Below the pieces are notes generated by a model. It did not search any database. It saw only the letters and a program-made list of their open reading frames with translations, and was not told the origin of the DNA. From NCBI RefSeq assembly GCF_964204645.1, contig NC_134028.1, positions 7,357,001 through 7,421,000 of the forward strand: 64,000 bases of DNA, in the 5' to 3' direction. The DNA comes from Tubulanus polymorphus. Taxonomy: Eukaryota > Nemertea > Palaeonemertea > Tubulaniformes > Tubulanidae. The position numbers and the translations under genes are program-made. Shown in pieces: positions 1-13,790 of this stretch (its first letter is position 1; every line of letters starts with the position of its first letter).

Positions 1-1598
1 AGGTTCGAATCTCCGGAGGATGAGGTCAGCAGGGAGGAGAAATGATAAACGAGTTTGTGTGCTTTGAACATTGCGTAACAGAACAAATAGATCAGGCGCG
101 TTTTTGTTTAGAAAATGATTATAATACACGCGACAAAATAATAAACTAAACATTTCATAATATAAACAGAAATATAAAACGAAAATATGTCTGAAAAAGA
201 ATAGAATTACGAACACATTTGATAATAATCGTAAATAAATAATCCAGTGATAAATATCTAGGACCTGTTCCAGTGTATTTGTATTCTTTAAAGTACTAGG
301 TGAAACTGCTGAAAACTTTGAGCGAACACAACACATATCTGAAACTCTTAATTCAAACACTAATCTTTTAATTACTGACATGAGTACTTAATCAGAATTT
401 GTTTTGAAGTGAGAAAAAATAAATGTGCATTACAGTATCTTAAATTCATTACCGGTATATCATTAAGAATGCATTGAAAAATGGAAACATGGTTTCATTT
501 CTTATTAACAGTTGTGTCCAACCCAGTCAACAAAACAGAATTTTGTTCATAGCTATCATAAACACAAAACCAACTGATCACTGGTAAAAGTGAGACGGTT
601 TGAAATGAATATGACCTTATAATGATTACAAAATAAGATTCATTTTTGAATTTTTGCGCTAAAAAAATCACATCACAGCATACAGTCACAAGTAGCGGGT
701 TTAGGAAAAGTTCGTTGGAATCCAGTAAGAAAGAAAATACTAAGACTCGGTAACACTGACATTCAAAATGCGGAATTAATCTGTTTCCATCCCACAAACC
801 GATGAGCCCCACCCAGGCTATTATTCGCAGGATTGAGAAGTTTCTTTTCAAAAAGTTTTTAAGAAGATTAAGGGGGTCGAGTCTAAAAGGCAGTATTCTT
901 CAACCAAGAAACTTTGTCATTACCGAGATTCGAACCCATGAACAACAAATTTACAGGATACGTACGTACGTGAACACCTGACGAATTAAGCCACTACGGC
1001 TCTCAAATTAAATCAGTATTACTCACGATCTAAATGGTAACCTTTACAAATATCAGGATTTTCCGCTAGTTGGCAGCTCAGAGCTTGTTCATGGTAAATA
1101 AAATAAAGTTAGCCGAGGCTTATTCGAAAGAAAAAGGGGTAACTTTTAGCACATAACCTAGAAATGAAACCGTCTGGTTTTCAAAGTGAAAAATTGCATA
1201 GAAATAAATAAATAAATGGATGCGGGTACATAAATAAATAGAATCTAACGAATAAATATCACGCTTGGATTGACAAATGTAATAATGATGATATCATGAA
1301 TGATTTAATAACGAGAACCAAGAATCAAACCCCCCAAAAAAAGGCAGCCACTTAACACGGAACGACATTAATTGACATAAGTGAAAGCATAAAACATAGC
1401 GATAATTCGTGATAGCATGATACAGGGAGCTGCTTATTATATTTAGGCGATATTTTGATCAAATATTTTGCACATTCAACGCAGCGTTTGTAAGACCTAT
1501 ACATGTATACAGACTGTTCACCACCAAATTCTCATATAGTTTCAGTATATATACAGAATCACAGAAATTCTAGCGTGAAGTTTTTCGGGGGAGAGATC
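1..1598. other. Intergenic stretch downstream of PDXDC1
   Basis: No coding region is supported here. Open frames are short, AT-rich and lack splice context. The first ~25 bases carry a B-box-like GGTTCGAATCT followed by GGAGGATGAGG, which resembles the tail of the SINE-like repeats seen elsewhere in the window. A second SINE-like piece lies at 918-1004. The rest probably includes the 3' UTR of the minus-strand gene ending at 1599. Confidence 0.6.
918..1004 (-). repeat. tRNA-derived SINE-like fragment
   Basis: Read on the minus strand, this piece has an A-box-like segment (GTGGCTTAATTCGTCAGG) and, about 45 bases on, a B-box-like GGGTTCGAATCTC. That is the spacing of an RNA polymerase III internal promoter in a tRNA-derived SINE head. 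A related layout occurs at 21362-21432. Pairing of the arms is too poor for a functional tRNA. Confidence 0.5.
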
Positions 1599-4500
1599 TC
1601 ACTTCTGTTCACCGCCAGTCTCCGCGGCGACGTCCGTTCCGACCTCAACGGCGACCTTGTCCGTCGGCGATTTGTTATTTTCGATCGACGCCACGGAATC
1701 GGTCGTTTCGGAATGTGCCACGTCGCCGTTCAACTGCGGCGCCGTCTTGTCGCCGTCCTCGTACAGCTTTCGTTTCGGCTTCAATTTGGCCTTCGCAATT
1801 TTATCAGCAGTTGATTTCGTATCGGATAATATTTGCATATGATGTTTGTAAATTTCTTCGGTACTTTCAATTTTACCTAAAAGCATACACATTTCCGATT
1901 GAGGTAAGTCGCCGCGCTTTGCAGATCAATGGAAATTGTAGAATATATAAGCTACTACAGACTTACCTGATTGTAAATTGAAGGTTCTTCCTTTCGATGT
2001 ATCTTTAGGGGGTGGTGACAACCAACTAACTATTGACCCGACTAAAGGCACTTGACGTAACAAACCCTAAAATACCGTAATATGATATCAATAGATGAAT
2101 GCGTGAAATGCTATTTCTAGACAGAAATGTACATACGGTATGCTACACATGTATCATTTTCAAAAAATTATGGCAAATATTCAACATTCTCCAATGGTGG
2201 CCACTTTTGACTTGCTTATTCCCCTACTATTCCCTGACATACATGTTGTTTTCCCTGACTCGATCTGCTAAGAATCGATCCAATTAACACAGTGAAATAC
2301 GCAAGATATAGATGGAAACTGTTTAATTTTACGCGCAATCTCAATAAATTTCCCTGACTTTTAGCCGTTAAAACTCCCTGGCTATTTTAAAGAAAAGAAA
2401 ATTCCCTGACTCCCCTGAATTCCTCCGACAGGGATCCGAGCCAGATGCTGATTAGTATCGAGATTCAGCAACAGTATGAAACCCAGCAAAATCTTTGTAA
2501 GGTTGGACAGGTCTTTCAGACTACTGCCATCCCTACGAGGGAGGATGGGTTTAATAAGGTCAAGTCTCACAACGTCGATATCAGATATGAATCCCTGCGA
2601 GGGAGGATGACACTCTTACCTCTTGTAACAACTTGTCCTCTTGTTCTTTTTCTAAATCTTTATTCGCTTCTTCGATTCCTTTTTTGATCATTTCCGTCAT
2701 TTTTTCTAACGCCTAAAAATCGAATCGAAAAAAAAAACAAAACGTAACAAAATCGGATATCATCAAAATTTTCGACCGCGAAATTCATTCTGTTCAAAAT
2801 GAATGACAGATATAAAGCTTACCTTTGAGGATTCTTCGACTTTTTTGCCGATGCTACAAACTAAAGCAACCAATTCCTCTACGTCGGTAGCCGGCGTGAT
2901 GAGTCCAAACCGAATGCATTTCAAACCATCGGAACTGATACCTAGCGACAAAAAACAAAAATCTTTTCACAGCACCGATGAAATCAGTACCATTTCAACT
3001 AAGAACTTGGAATAACCGAATAAGAATGGATTTTAGAAGGATTCTTGAAGGAATCAAGGAGTGTTAGGGACCCTGGAGTCAAACTCAACAGACCAGAAAT
3101 GTGGCAATTGATCCCAATTATCAGATATTTTTTACAATAGAGCGATCTGATATGCCCTTACCTAGACAGAAGGCATTATCGTTTGACTGCAACTCGGTCA
3201 GTAAGTCATGGTTTAGGGAGTTGATTTCCTGAACACCGTGGCTCGGTAAATTATCAATTAACGGCGTCCACTCATTTGGAATGTACCTAAATAACGGATG
3301 AATACATACACAGAGAAATTGATTAGCAGACACGATTTCACCGGGTTATTGATTTCTTATACAGTGTTCCTACAGATCAGTCATTCCAGAATTCATGGAC
3401 TTTTCAAGAAGAAAATCTAAAATTTCGAGGAGCGTATGCATGGCTTTCATATCTCAAGTACAGTTAGACTCCTCCTAATTCGGTACTGTTTATCTCAGTA
3501 AACCATTTAATTCAGTGGACTCTGTGTGTATAATAACTTGGCCTAAAACCTAAAAATTTTCTAATTGCCAATTTCTCAAAATTCAAGGGCCCGGTTTCAT
3601 AGAGTGAGTATCAAAGTTATCCCTAGGGGTAAATCTTCAATTTGGGTGACAACCACCATAGAAACAATGAGAAACCATGGTTATAACTGACAAATTTCAA
3701 AATGTTCCCAGGGATTATCTTTCTTCCACCTCTATGAAACCCAGCCAAGGAGTTTTCAAGGACTTTTGGGCATTTTGCTCAAATTCAAGGACCTTGAAAT
3801 ATATTTTTGGTTTCAAGGAATCAAGGAGTTGTAGGGACCCTATTATAAAACACCTTTTGCGGTACACGAGTCGCATTCAGCGGACTCCACTCAAAGTCAG
3901 ATCTTAATGAACTGCGAAAATTCGGTACTTACTGAATAGCCCCGAGTCCGGCCCAATCCGGCAAATCGACAACTCTCACGTTGTCGTGACCGGCGACGAT
4001 TTGGTGGAAATTTTCGCGTTCGCGCAAAGTAGCGTCGAGAATTTCCTGCAAGTCAAAATACGCGCAGATTTTATCGACTAACTGGAACCGGCAATTTCGG
4101 CACAGTAACTATAATGAAAACTCGGTTTTTGTTTCGGATTTAAGCCCGGGTACTTACGATTTGATGATGAAAACATTTCACGAAGTCTAAAATATGATCT
4201 TTCGTTGTTCCATTGGCTGAAAAATTTTGAAAAAGACACTCAATATCTATTTGTAAACACTGATTACGTACGTGCTCTCAGGTGACCGGTTCTAATGTTG
4301 TTTTCCTTACCTTGTACTGTTTCTAATGAAGCGAATCGTAAACAAATTCCGACGTTTTCTACATCGACGGCCGTTAAATTTACATTCGCGTTTTCGCGGT
4401 TTAACGTATCGACTAACTGTAAAAACAATTCAATAATTATTCAATTCTGGAGAGCTACGAAGGTGGCATCAAAATTCACTATTCCCAGCTGGCATCGAGA

Positions 4501-7500
4501 CTCAGCCCCAGAGACCCCCGCCCTAATGCACTCAGCGTGCAGCCAGCAATACTTGGAGCCAAATTGGAAACCACATTTCAATTTAGTATTGGTTATTTTT
4601 TTCATTCCTACTGAAATTCCTACCTATTTTTTTCATTCCTAATGAATTTGATTACACATGTACAAAAGACAATCTGATTGGCACTGAATGGCAACTTATC
4701 GGCAGCTCAGCTGTGCACTGGGTCTACTCCGGCAGGGATTAGATGCCATCAGGTTTGAAAAGCTGCCAGGGGAGGCCGCAATATCAAACGATTAATACAT
4801 ACATACCCATCTATTCAATGCATTGTAATATCGCGATAAATGCTGATCATCAACGATGGCAGAATTCTGACCATCTGCAAATGAAAAATACCGCCGAGCA
4901 TAATAGAAGAATATGTTAAAATACGATTCAAAGTGCTATCGAAAAAGTAATTCATTTACCTGATTTGGTGACATGTTTTCTATACCTGAACACGACAGTC
5001 GGACTGGCGATCTCAAACACTCTCTAAAATCAACAAAGCGAATGTTAATCCAACCACGCAGGACCCACTTTCGCGCGAGCTAAATATTTTGTAACAACTT
5101 ACAAGTGCATTGACGGCTTTCGCGATCAGAGAAGTGAATGTCATTTCATCATCGTCCGAGTCTTTCAAATCGTCCGGTTTTTCCAATTTACCTTTCTGTA
5201 AAACATCATCACAACGGACCCTTCACAAACTATCTCTTTACAATGATGTTAGAAGTATTATGCTATCTATCCTTCTTTTTAAATTTGCTGTGTCATAAAC
5301 ATTTGATCTTTACTTTTGTAAATGAAACAAATTTGTTCCAGTGAAATTCAAATATAACTAATTTTATTAAGAACAGGCTATACTGAACTGATAACCAGCT
5401 GCTATCATATTGGCTTTTGTTCTGGACTACAGCAGATTTGCTGTTAAAACCAGGCACCCATAAGCAAGGAAGATTCACTACCTGCCACTTATTATCCACG
5501 ATTTTGATCAGACACTTACCAATATTTCGATGGTCGGAATCCAACGCAATTTCTCTACTAAGATGGCAGCCTGAAATTTTCAAAAATATCTCACTGATCA
5601 ACATCACTCATCAAGCCTCAGCCGGTAGTTTGTTGCGCTATCCCCGTACTCCCACATATCTTGCGCGATCAAGGTTTCTTTCTTGATATCAAAATAGGCA
5701 TTATCCCCCTTATTTATTTGATTGGTTTAGATTTGGATTGATTTGCTTTGATTTGGTGTCTCTTACAAACCCACCACACCCGCCAGGAGCGAAACAGGGC
5801 ATTTGATTTTGGACTTAGGAATTGAAGTACAGACGTAGTTGTGTTCAGCGGATGAATTTATAGAATTTTTCATTTAAATCTAAATAGATAGTTGGAAATT
5901 TCTGCTCCGGTTCTCGTAAAACAATCTTCCAATGAACCTGAACCGGCAACAGACTGGTCGGGGTTAACTTAGTTCGAAAGAATCTTACCAGTTCTATACA
6001 GTGTTTGATTCGCTCAACGATTCCTTCGTGTCCGATTGTTTGTAAACAAACCCACAACGGAATGCAATCTAATTTGTTCTTGATCGTGTAGGACGAGAGA
6101 CCGGCCAAATGAACGTTCGCCGCGTCTGTTTGTCGGAAAATCGTCTGCAATGCTCGATTAAGGATCAATTCTAACTGGTTTACTCTGGAATCTTTATTCG
6201 ATTGTCTCCGGGATCAGTGAATAATTTCAAAACCTCATTCAGAAATAATACAGCGGCAGTGTTCTCTACAAGTGTTTTAGAGAGGCGGCTAACCCTAACA
6301 CCCCTTTCATTTTTACATCCCCCCTCTGAGAATTAGGGTCACCCCTTGTATCTGCTGCTCATACCAGAGTGGAAGTCAATATTCCATCTATGCCAATAAC
6401 TGCTTTGAAATATATCGAGCTTATGCGATTAAAAGAAAATTACCGGTACACCAAAATAAAGCTTCATTGTCTGTATTTTTTGGGGGATCGAAAGCCTTGC
6501 TCCTTCAGCAGCCATGATGTCATACACTTAACAATCTATGCAGCCCCTTTAAAATTCAAGCATATGGAAAATACTGGGTAGTGTACAGTGATTTTCACCG
6601 TGGTCCTATGGCTTTGCCTTGACTTGAGCTACGGTAATCTCATATATCAAAACAACATATATTTTTGTTAAAAACGGCTCTATATTGTTTCAGGCCTCAG
6701 CCCAAAGATCATTATTGCAATTTTAAGTAAAAGTTAAGATGTACAGATGACAACGGCTATCCCCATAAACCATAGGCTCAGCTGACCTTGAGTCACAGTG
6801 GAGCTAAAAACAGGACAATGTGTGTATGGTCTAGTTTAAAGAAACTGATTTAAAGTTAAAATAATGCCAGAAGCTTCGAGTGATTTATCGATTCTAAGCA
6901 GACTGAAACCAATCAATCGCTTCAGCCCGTGATATCTATCTGACATCTACATAGAATAACAATAAAAGGATACAGCATATGGAATAGCCGGCAACGAAAG
7001 CCAGGTTCCCAGATGAACAGTCATACTGTCACAAGTAGCAGCTGGCATGACAGCTGTCGGCACAGAGAACCAAGTCAAAGTAGCTAATGTATTCCTGAAA
7101 CGAAAGTGTTTGAACAATTGTACTTTTGCACAGATATCAAGTTATCATTCACAGCTCCTTCAACTTCGAATTTTCATAAGTAGCAGAGAAATATCGTCGA
7201 ATTCGGACATGTACGCCTGCTTAAAAGCCTAGCGATCGATAAGCACTGCCGCAAACCTTGGAACAGTGTCATTGAGATATCAAAGAAAATGCCAAAAATA
7301 ATCATTATATTGGGAGGGTATGACTCATAGTAACAATTTTCTAATATACTTGAGAACATATTCCAAGATCAAGGTAACAAATATCGAAAATCAGGAAGGG
7401 TTCCGGTTCTAAGTTCACGGGGCTGGGGTTGAGAACCACGACACTTACCCTTCTAAATGCAACCAAATGTTATGTGTTTTGCAAACGTCTTGTAAAACCT

Positions 7501-10500
7501 TAATACGGTCGACATCACCTATTACCGGCGTACCTGCGGATAAAATGCGAATTCGAAAGGTGAATTTCGGAAAAAAGCTAGTCTTCTTAATAAACGTGTT
7601 TCATCACGATACTCACCGACGCAAGCTATGAGTAACGAAGGAATTCTGCCCGAGTTTTTATCATCGGCGATTTGTTTGTTCAAGAAGTCGATATCCTGAC
7701 GAAATAAACAAGAAAAACGTATAAAACGCGTGTAAATGTACAACGCTACCCGGTAACACGAGATGAAATCAGAGTGCGTCTGCTAGTTCTAACTGCGTAA
7801 ATGCGTAACTTTGCACGACTTAAAAATTAGAAACATTAGCAATATTGCGCAAATTACGTAAATCATACAGTTTAGTTACTGGTCAAAAGTGATGAGTGAA
7901 TGCAAGGGTTAAAGTTCAAACTCTACGCACCGAGAAGAATCCGCTTAATTCAGATCATTCGGAACCAACAAAATTCATCCAGTTCATGGGAAATCCGGAT
8001 TAGAAGTCATTTTTTAGTATATTAATGAACAAATGGACTGCAGATATTGACTGTATATACAACCTACACAAATGTGAACCCAGGCGACGCATAGGTTTCA
8101 ACAGCGAAATCTTGTCACACCGACTTTCGAAATACGTTGAAAGCCGATTGCAAATATAATGGCTGCTACCATTTTGAGAGTTTGCTTAAAATCTCATCCA
8201 GCCAGTTAAACACCTGTCTCATACTTTACACAAAATATACTTCTTACAAGACTTCATAATTGTATTAATAGTAATTTCATCGAAGGAGAATACAAAGAAA
8301 CGCTTGATTATAGAGGCATGAATGGAAGGCATATGGTGTTTTCGTATGGATTCAATATATACGAACTCGATGATCGCTCGAGTTGAAATCAATGAACAGC
8401 AGTGCGTACATTGTGATTGAGAGCTGTTGAGGGTAATAAAATACAAACGGGTCAAATTGCACACGATTGATATACAGTGGATACTCTGTATAGTAGAGAG
8501 TATATACTCTGTTATATTGATTGAACTCGAATCAGATAATAATGATTTATCGGATATAACAAACTGAGAATTCCGTCCAAAGTAAGACAACTTGATTGAT
8601 TTCATACTGAATATAGAATAGTCAGTTATTTCTGTTTCCCCTTACGTTTGTTGTATTAAACGAGGCTTCAACATGGCAGTAGTACGTACCATTTTTTGTT
8701 GATGATCCGAAGTTGGTTTTCCGGGCACAACGCACAGACACGACAACGGTAATCCGAGCTGGAATAACAACAAAAGGATTTTTTCAATTATCTACAGAAG
8801 CAAGTCTGGGAAAATTCTTTTCGCCTGCACAAATAAGCAAATAAGATATGACTTGAGAAGTTACGGGTAATAACAATTCATTCTTAACAGTCTGGCCATG
8901 ATGAATTTGAATGTACTGGTAGACGGCTTGAACGGACCTCTAAGATTCTGATTACACCAAAACTGTGTTGACCTCAGTGCGTGAGAATCGTTCATTGTAA
9001 TCAATCCTTGACCTGCACAAAACTTCTTTGAACAAATGGACATACCAGTAGGTGTATACAGGACACAGAGATCAATGTAAGACAATTTCATGGAGCAGCA
9101 GCGTATAATACGATAGTACAATAATTGTATCGTAACAGACTCAATAGAACTTTGATAACGAATTGCAAGTACGTGAAACAGCCCGCTTAGTCGCCAGACC
9201 CAACAGTTATTCAAAGAATCTGAAAACCTGAAAAATACCTGTGAACAGAGATGTTGCCCAATGCCTGGATATGCTGCGGCTGAGATATAAATGACCGGAG
9301 GCTGCGAATAGAGCGCTTCGAATCCAGTCGTCGCGTATTTCGGATAATTGTGATGAAGAGCCAATCGGCAAACTCGAACGAGTCCTTCGCTTTCGTCGCA
9401 CGAGAAATAAGCAGACGAATCTTTAAACCTAATAAACAAAAAATACGCTAATATCGACAGATGTCTATAAACTGAAAATTGTTAGATATATGGTTCTGAA
9501 GTATAATAGCTAAACACAGTTATATATGGGTTCTACTCGAAGAACTTTTTTGCTCCTGCGCATACTAAGGTATGTTTAGGAATAAAAAGGTCCAACCAAG
9601 ATTCAAGTTTACTCAAAACATCAAGGGCAAATCGCATAGTCTGGCTTTACCAACTCAGGGGCGGATACATGGGGTGTTGTGCCCTTTTTCATTTTGTCAA
9701 CAAAGATAAATGGTGTGTTTAAGTGCAGATGTACACCTAACGTTGCCTTTTTGGACATCAATGTGTTCAAGTTCACTTTGATGTCCAAAATCGGCCTCTG
9801 AATCCGCCATTGCAATGTGGGCCCGGAAGTTAACTCAATTGACCAAAAGCTGATATGATGAAAGTTGAGTTGAACCCATAGTCAAGGAGGCTTAAAGTTC
9901 ATTCAGGCAGATACTTTCACCCTTAATCGGCCACAATTTTGGACCAAATGAGAAGTTATACCCATTCAGAGTTAAGTATCTTAAGTATTAGGGGTCTTTT
10001 CTTTAGCGATTCACTTCAAATGACGATTTACCTAAATAATCTCGACATCCATAGTTTCGTATCGGACAGAATGCGCGTGCTTAGTTTCTGTAAATGGTTC
10101 TCGTTTAACATGGATATATACGCGCCGATTGTGTGAGATACGACCGCTACTTCGGCGTCTTCGTCCATCTTCTTGAATAACGTTTTTCTGTAAAAAAATT
10201 CAGTATTCGATATTCATTAATCTATCAATCAATCAGCTCTCTGGACAATTAGTTAATAAACAGGTTCCATCAGGGGGTAGGTTTTTTTCTGATCTATAAG
10301 GCAGTTGTTCCGAAGATTTAGCTGAATTAACCTATTTCTGACAGAAGTTTGTTGCCACAATCATTCTTTCCAGTCGCTACAAGTTATCTCATCGACGGAA
10401 GGGCTCACCATCGAGGATGAAACAGTTTGATTACTACACGCTGACCACCGATAAAGGAACTACCTGATTGTTATCTCGGAAATATATAACATTGAGGACC

Positions 10501-13500
10501 GATTTGTTTATTTTCTCTCCCTAGAAATCCGGGAGAGGCAGCCATTTTGTCCCGTGATCTCTCCGCAATCACACCGGCCGGCAGATAGGAGCGAATGGAC
10601 TCTCCGAACTCTCTACAAATAGTCACCTGATCAATGAAATAGAATGGAAATGGAGCGTTCGGATCAACGGTACTGCATTAACGAATCGGCCCTGAATGAT
10701 CAGCTATGAAAATATATCTCATGGTAGTTGTGGCGGAAAACGAGATATCTAATAATGGCAATGATCGTGACAGAAATTTATATGACAAATATTTCAAAAA
10801 CAAAAATATATTCACAAATAGGGGGAGCCATCATTGGATCGAGACAAACACCGACAACATAACTACGACTGGACAGGGCTCAGTGGTGAACTCACACTAA
10901 TTTTGCGCCGGTATTCTCTTTATCGCTGTAATTTTCATAGACGATCAAATCTTCTAAATGTCGCAGGATGTCGCCGACGGTTTTTCCCCTGAAAAAAAAA
11001 AAAACGACACGATTCAATTTTCTCTTCGATAGAGGATCATGTTTAACGGCACGATATGTTAGAAAATTCATTGATCGAATAGTCATTTTGAATCCACTAT
11101 ATCAAACACCAGGACCTAGGAATTCAGCATAGCACGTTTTGGAACGAATTACAATAACAATTGAAAACCATCCAAGACTAAACTTACATACACCGCCGTA
11201 TGCAAATTAACAAATGTCAACAATACCAACAATTTTATAAAAATTCCAAGATAGTGAATGTGCCATTCTACCATTAGTACCTACGCTAGTATAATTGAGT
11301 ACTCAGCAGACTGATTCATCATCAATCAAGGCCGCGACATAATGAATATGTCAAAAATTTGGTCATGAGTCACAATAGCCAACAACTAAATATTGAACTT
11401 ACTTTCCTTGTAAGGGTCCCGGTATATGTTGACTGCGCTCCGATTGATGCATCTCCGCACGTTCCTGATCCCATTTCCTTCAAATACCGAGAACATACAA
11501 ATCAAGCTCTGGCTTTAACCACGCCTATTGAGAAGGGCAAGTCTAAATAGGGCAGGGCTAGGAATTCAATGAGGTCCGTGCCAATGGTTCTACTATTCCT
11601 CAGTTGACTAATACTTTGGGAAATCCCAGCATCGGTTCCACACAACAATACAATACAATAGAACTTTATTGAACTCTAAGATTTTACAATAAAAAACATT
11701 CGAGTATGAAATCAATTAAGTCTAAATGTCTGTACTTAATTGACTTATGCTCGAAAATGGTTTTGAGTCAATGAGGAAACCAGTGGCATCCATATCAATT
11801 AGGAAAACTCTAGATTAAAAGCTACTTCTCTTTCAAAATTGAGCTGCCACCTAGATCTTTAGCCCCTCATATCAGAAATTTCGCAAATCATGCCCAATCA
11901 GAAATACCCGTATAGATCGATCTTTGGGTTTCACATATTTCTAATCGATCGAGAAATTATGGATCGATTTTAACTGAACCAGAGAAGAAATCGGGCTTCG
12001 TTCTCCTGCCTGATGCACACTAGAAAACTGCTGGATCCTCACTCGCCAGGAGCAGGATCCTCGATTGCTACACAGCTGAACATTCTTTCAGTGCGGTGCA
12101 TAAGTCGGTGAGGAACTTTGCTAGTACACCACATTGTGCAATATTTATTGATGTACTTAGTAACTTATTGAAAGATGGCACAAACTATAAAATACGTGTG
12201 TTGAAATATTGGTAAGGATACACGCAACGTAGTGTAGATGCAATAAAGCCGTATGCCCATTAAACAATGAACTGGGGTTGAAGTTTTCAAAATTTTCTTT
12301 TCATTTCCGGCACTCTAAGGGTAACAATAAAACAGCACAGAAAGGGTAAAGTTATATTGCATCGTAATCGAATTGTAATGGCTTACTGTTGGATATTGTT
12401 CAGCATCGATATGTTTTTTCTTGCTTGTTTTTCCACTTGTTTCATCATCGGATCAGCCATAAACAACTGAAAAAATACATACATTTCAACTTTATCACAG
12501 GCATGTATTATCTGACTGAGACAAGCCATTATACGTGTCGTTCTGAAAAACTAAGGCTTTTAAAGCGGATATTTTGCCAACACGGCATTATTTGAGTTAT
12601 CGTTATTTTGCGTAATTGCGCATTCTGATTGTTAACTGACAGAACTTATAACAAACCCTCAACCTAAACCTCTTATTAACCCTGTTCCTAACCCTTAAAT
12701 CTTAGACCTACCAGGATCGTTATTCAAAAACATTTCAAACATTTAAAAATCGTAGGTCTATATGTATTTTATGGGCGTTTACAAGAATAATGCCATTTGC
12801 GAGAAAATATCCACTTCCATTATCTTCCTAAACAAACTGATTTAGGCCTAATAGCTAACACATACAAAAAATTGACACGTTATGAATGGCGGATATCAAT
12901 AATTTATCATAAATTGTCACCACTGATCTGACAACCACCTTTCCAGTTGTTATTTTTCTGACTATGACTTTTTTATCAACTATCACCAACAATACAAAAA
13001 GAATACTTTATGCATTTTTGCTATTGTGGATAGGTCATGATAACAGTACTTTAGTAACAAGTTTATTAGTCAACAAAATTGCAACAGTTTGTACATGGAT
13101 TAAGATCGTCAGGTGAGGTTTTATAGGTATCAAATAAACTACGAATCTGTTGCGCGTTGATCACAACAAAAATTAGACGGATATCTTAAGAGACAATGAA
13201 ATGCTAGGCAAATTACTCGTCAGTCAAATTGGCTGACGAAGATTGCATACAAAAATGACCTTCCCATTCCTGACTGTGGTTTGTGAAGAAAATATCCGAT
13301 TGTGAAACTAAATCAGTCAGAGTCAGGTTACTGACTAGTATAGTGTAGGCCTACGTCGTCTCATTCAATCAAAACTTACATCTCTCATTTTCGCTTGTTT
13401 ATCCAATGCGTCAGATTGATTAGCTGCCCCGCAACGACCCGATTGGTCATGATCTGATTTATTCGTGTCCGAACTAGTCGAAGTTCTACTCGTCGTCCGG

Positions 13501-13721
13501 CGTCGAGGAGGAACTGCCACTGAAGCCGGGTCGCTTTCGCCGGTTACGGGGCCGTTATCATTCGCTTTCGGCCTCTCGGTTTTCTTACTGTTCACCTCAG
13601 CGTCGGCGCTGACATTTTGACCGAGCTCTATGTTCATTTTGTTGTCGATCTGCTCGTTTTGCGGCGAAATTACACTCTTTTTTACATCATCGCGACTCGA
13701 AGCGTCATCGACGGCGGCCAT
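1599..13721 (-). CDS. PDXDC1: Pyridoxal-dependent decarboxylase domain-containing protein 1 (PDXDC1)
   Basis: Member of the group II PLP decarboxylase-like fold family. Coding exons (minus strand): 13721-13380, 12466-12387, 11477-11403, 10988-10896, 10187-10032, 9428-9239, 8758-8690, 7695-7617, 7533-7449, 7094-6974, 6144-5989, 5195-5103, 5023-4960, 4874-4807, 4416-4311, 4216-4158, 4045-3933, 3286-3162, 2941-2823, 2712-2620, 2066-1967 and about 1916-1599. Every junction but the last keeps phase; about 900 residues. Diagnostic segments match the family: PPVIYISAAAYPGIGQHLC (exon 6), LGLPLSCLC (exon 7), NIWLHLEG (exon 9), NKLDCIPLWVCLQTIGHEGI (exon 11) and IKKGIEEANKDLEKEQ. The N-terminal ~115 residues are low-complexity and polar. 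In exon 10 the position of the usual PLP-binding lysine reads CDSMTVHLGTWLSLPAIP, with no lysine, so catalysis is doubtful. The 1967/1916 join is out of phase as drawn, so a microexon or another acceptor is likely there. The start is the first in-frame ATG after a stop-free 5' leader. Confidence 0.93.
2525..2612 (+). repeat. SINE-tail-like direct repeat in PDXDC1 intron
   Basis: Two copies of a short motif reading ATCCCT(A/G)CGAGGGAGGATG lie 60 bases apart in the intron between coding exons 20 and 21. The same GAGGGAGGATG tail follows tRNA-like B boxes at 30.2 kb and 58.8 kb. These look like fragments of one SINE-like family, partly duplicated in tandem. Confidence 0.4.
5700..5805. repeat. 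Dispersed repeat, also part of the 51.5-kb tandem unit
   Basis: A ~100-bp stretch containing TTATTTATTTGATTGGT, TTTGATTTGGTGTC, a CTTACAAACC(C/A)A core and GAGCGAAACAGGG occurs here inside a PDXDC1 intron. It recurs with high similarity once in each tandem unit (for example 51812-51912). A shorter, diverged start of it is seen near 22750. It is an interspersed repeat of unknown class. Confidence 0.6.
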
Positions 13722-13731
13722 ATTTGAATCA

Positions 13732-13790
13732 TCGACACGCAAAAGGTTGAAAGCCTGTTTTGGTCGATGGCGAGTGACGTCACTAGTACA
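13732..13790 (+). promoter_or_regulatory. CRE-containing 5' element of PDXDC1, shared with 21.3 kb
   Basis: Starts 11 bases upstream of the PDXDC1 start codon. It contains a perfect palindrome AGTGACGTCACT, which includes the CREB/ATF site TGACGTCA. About 47 bases (from GCAAAAGGTTGAAAGCCTG through TGACGTCA) recur with a single mismatch, inverted, at 21264-21310 near the 5' end of the SGNH-PHD gene. Promoter function is inferred from position and the CRE; nothing here shows it directly. Confidence 0.45.
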
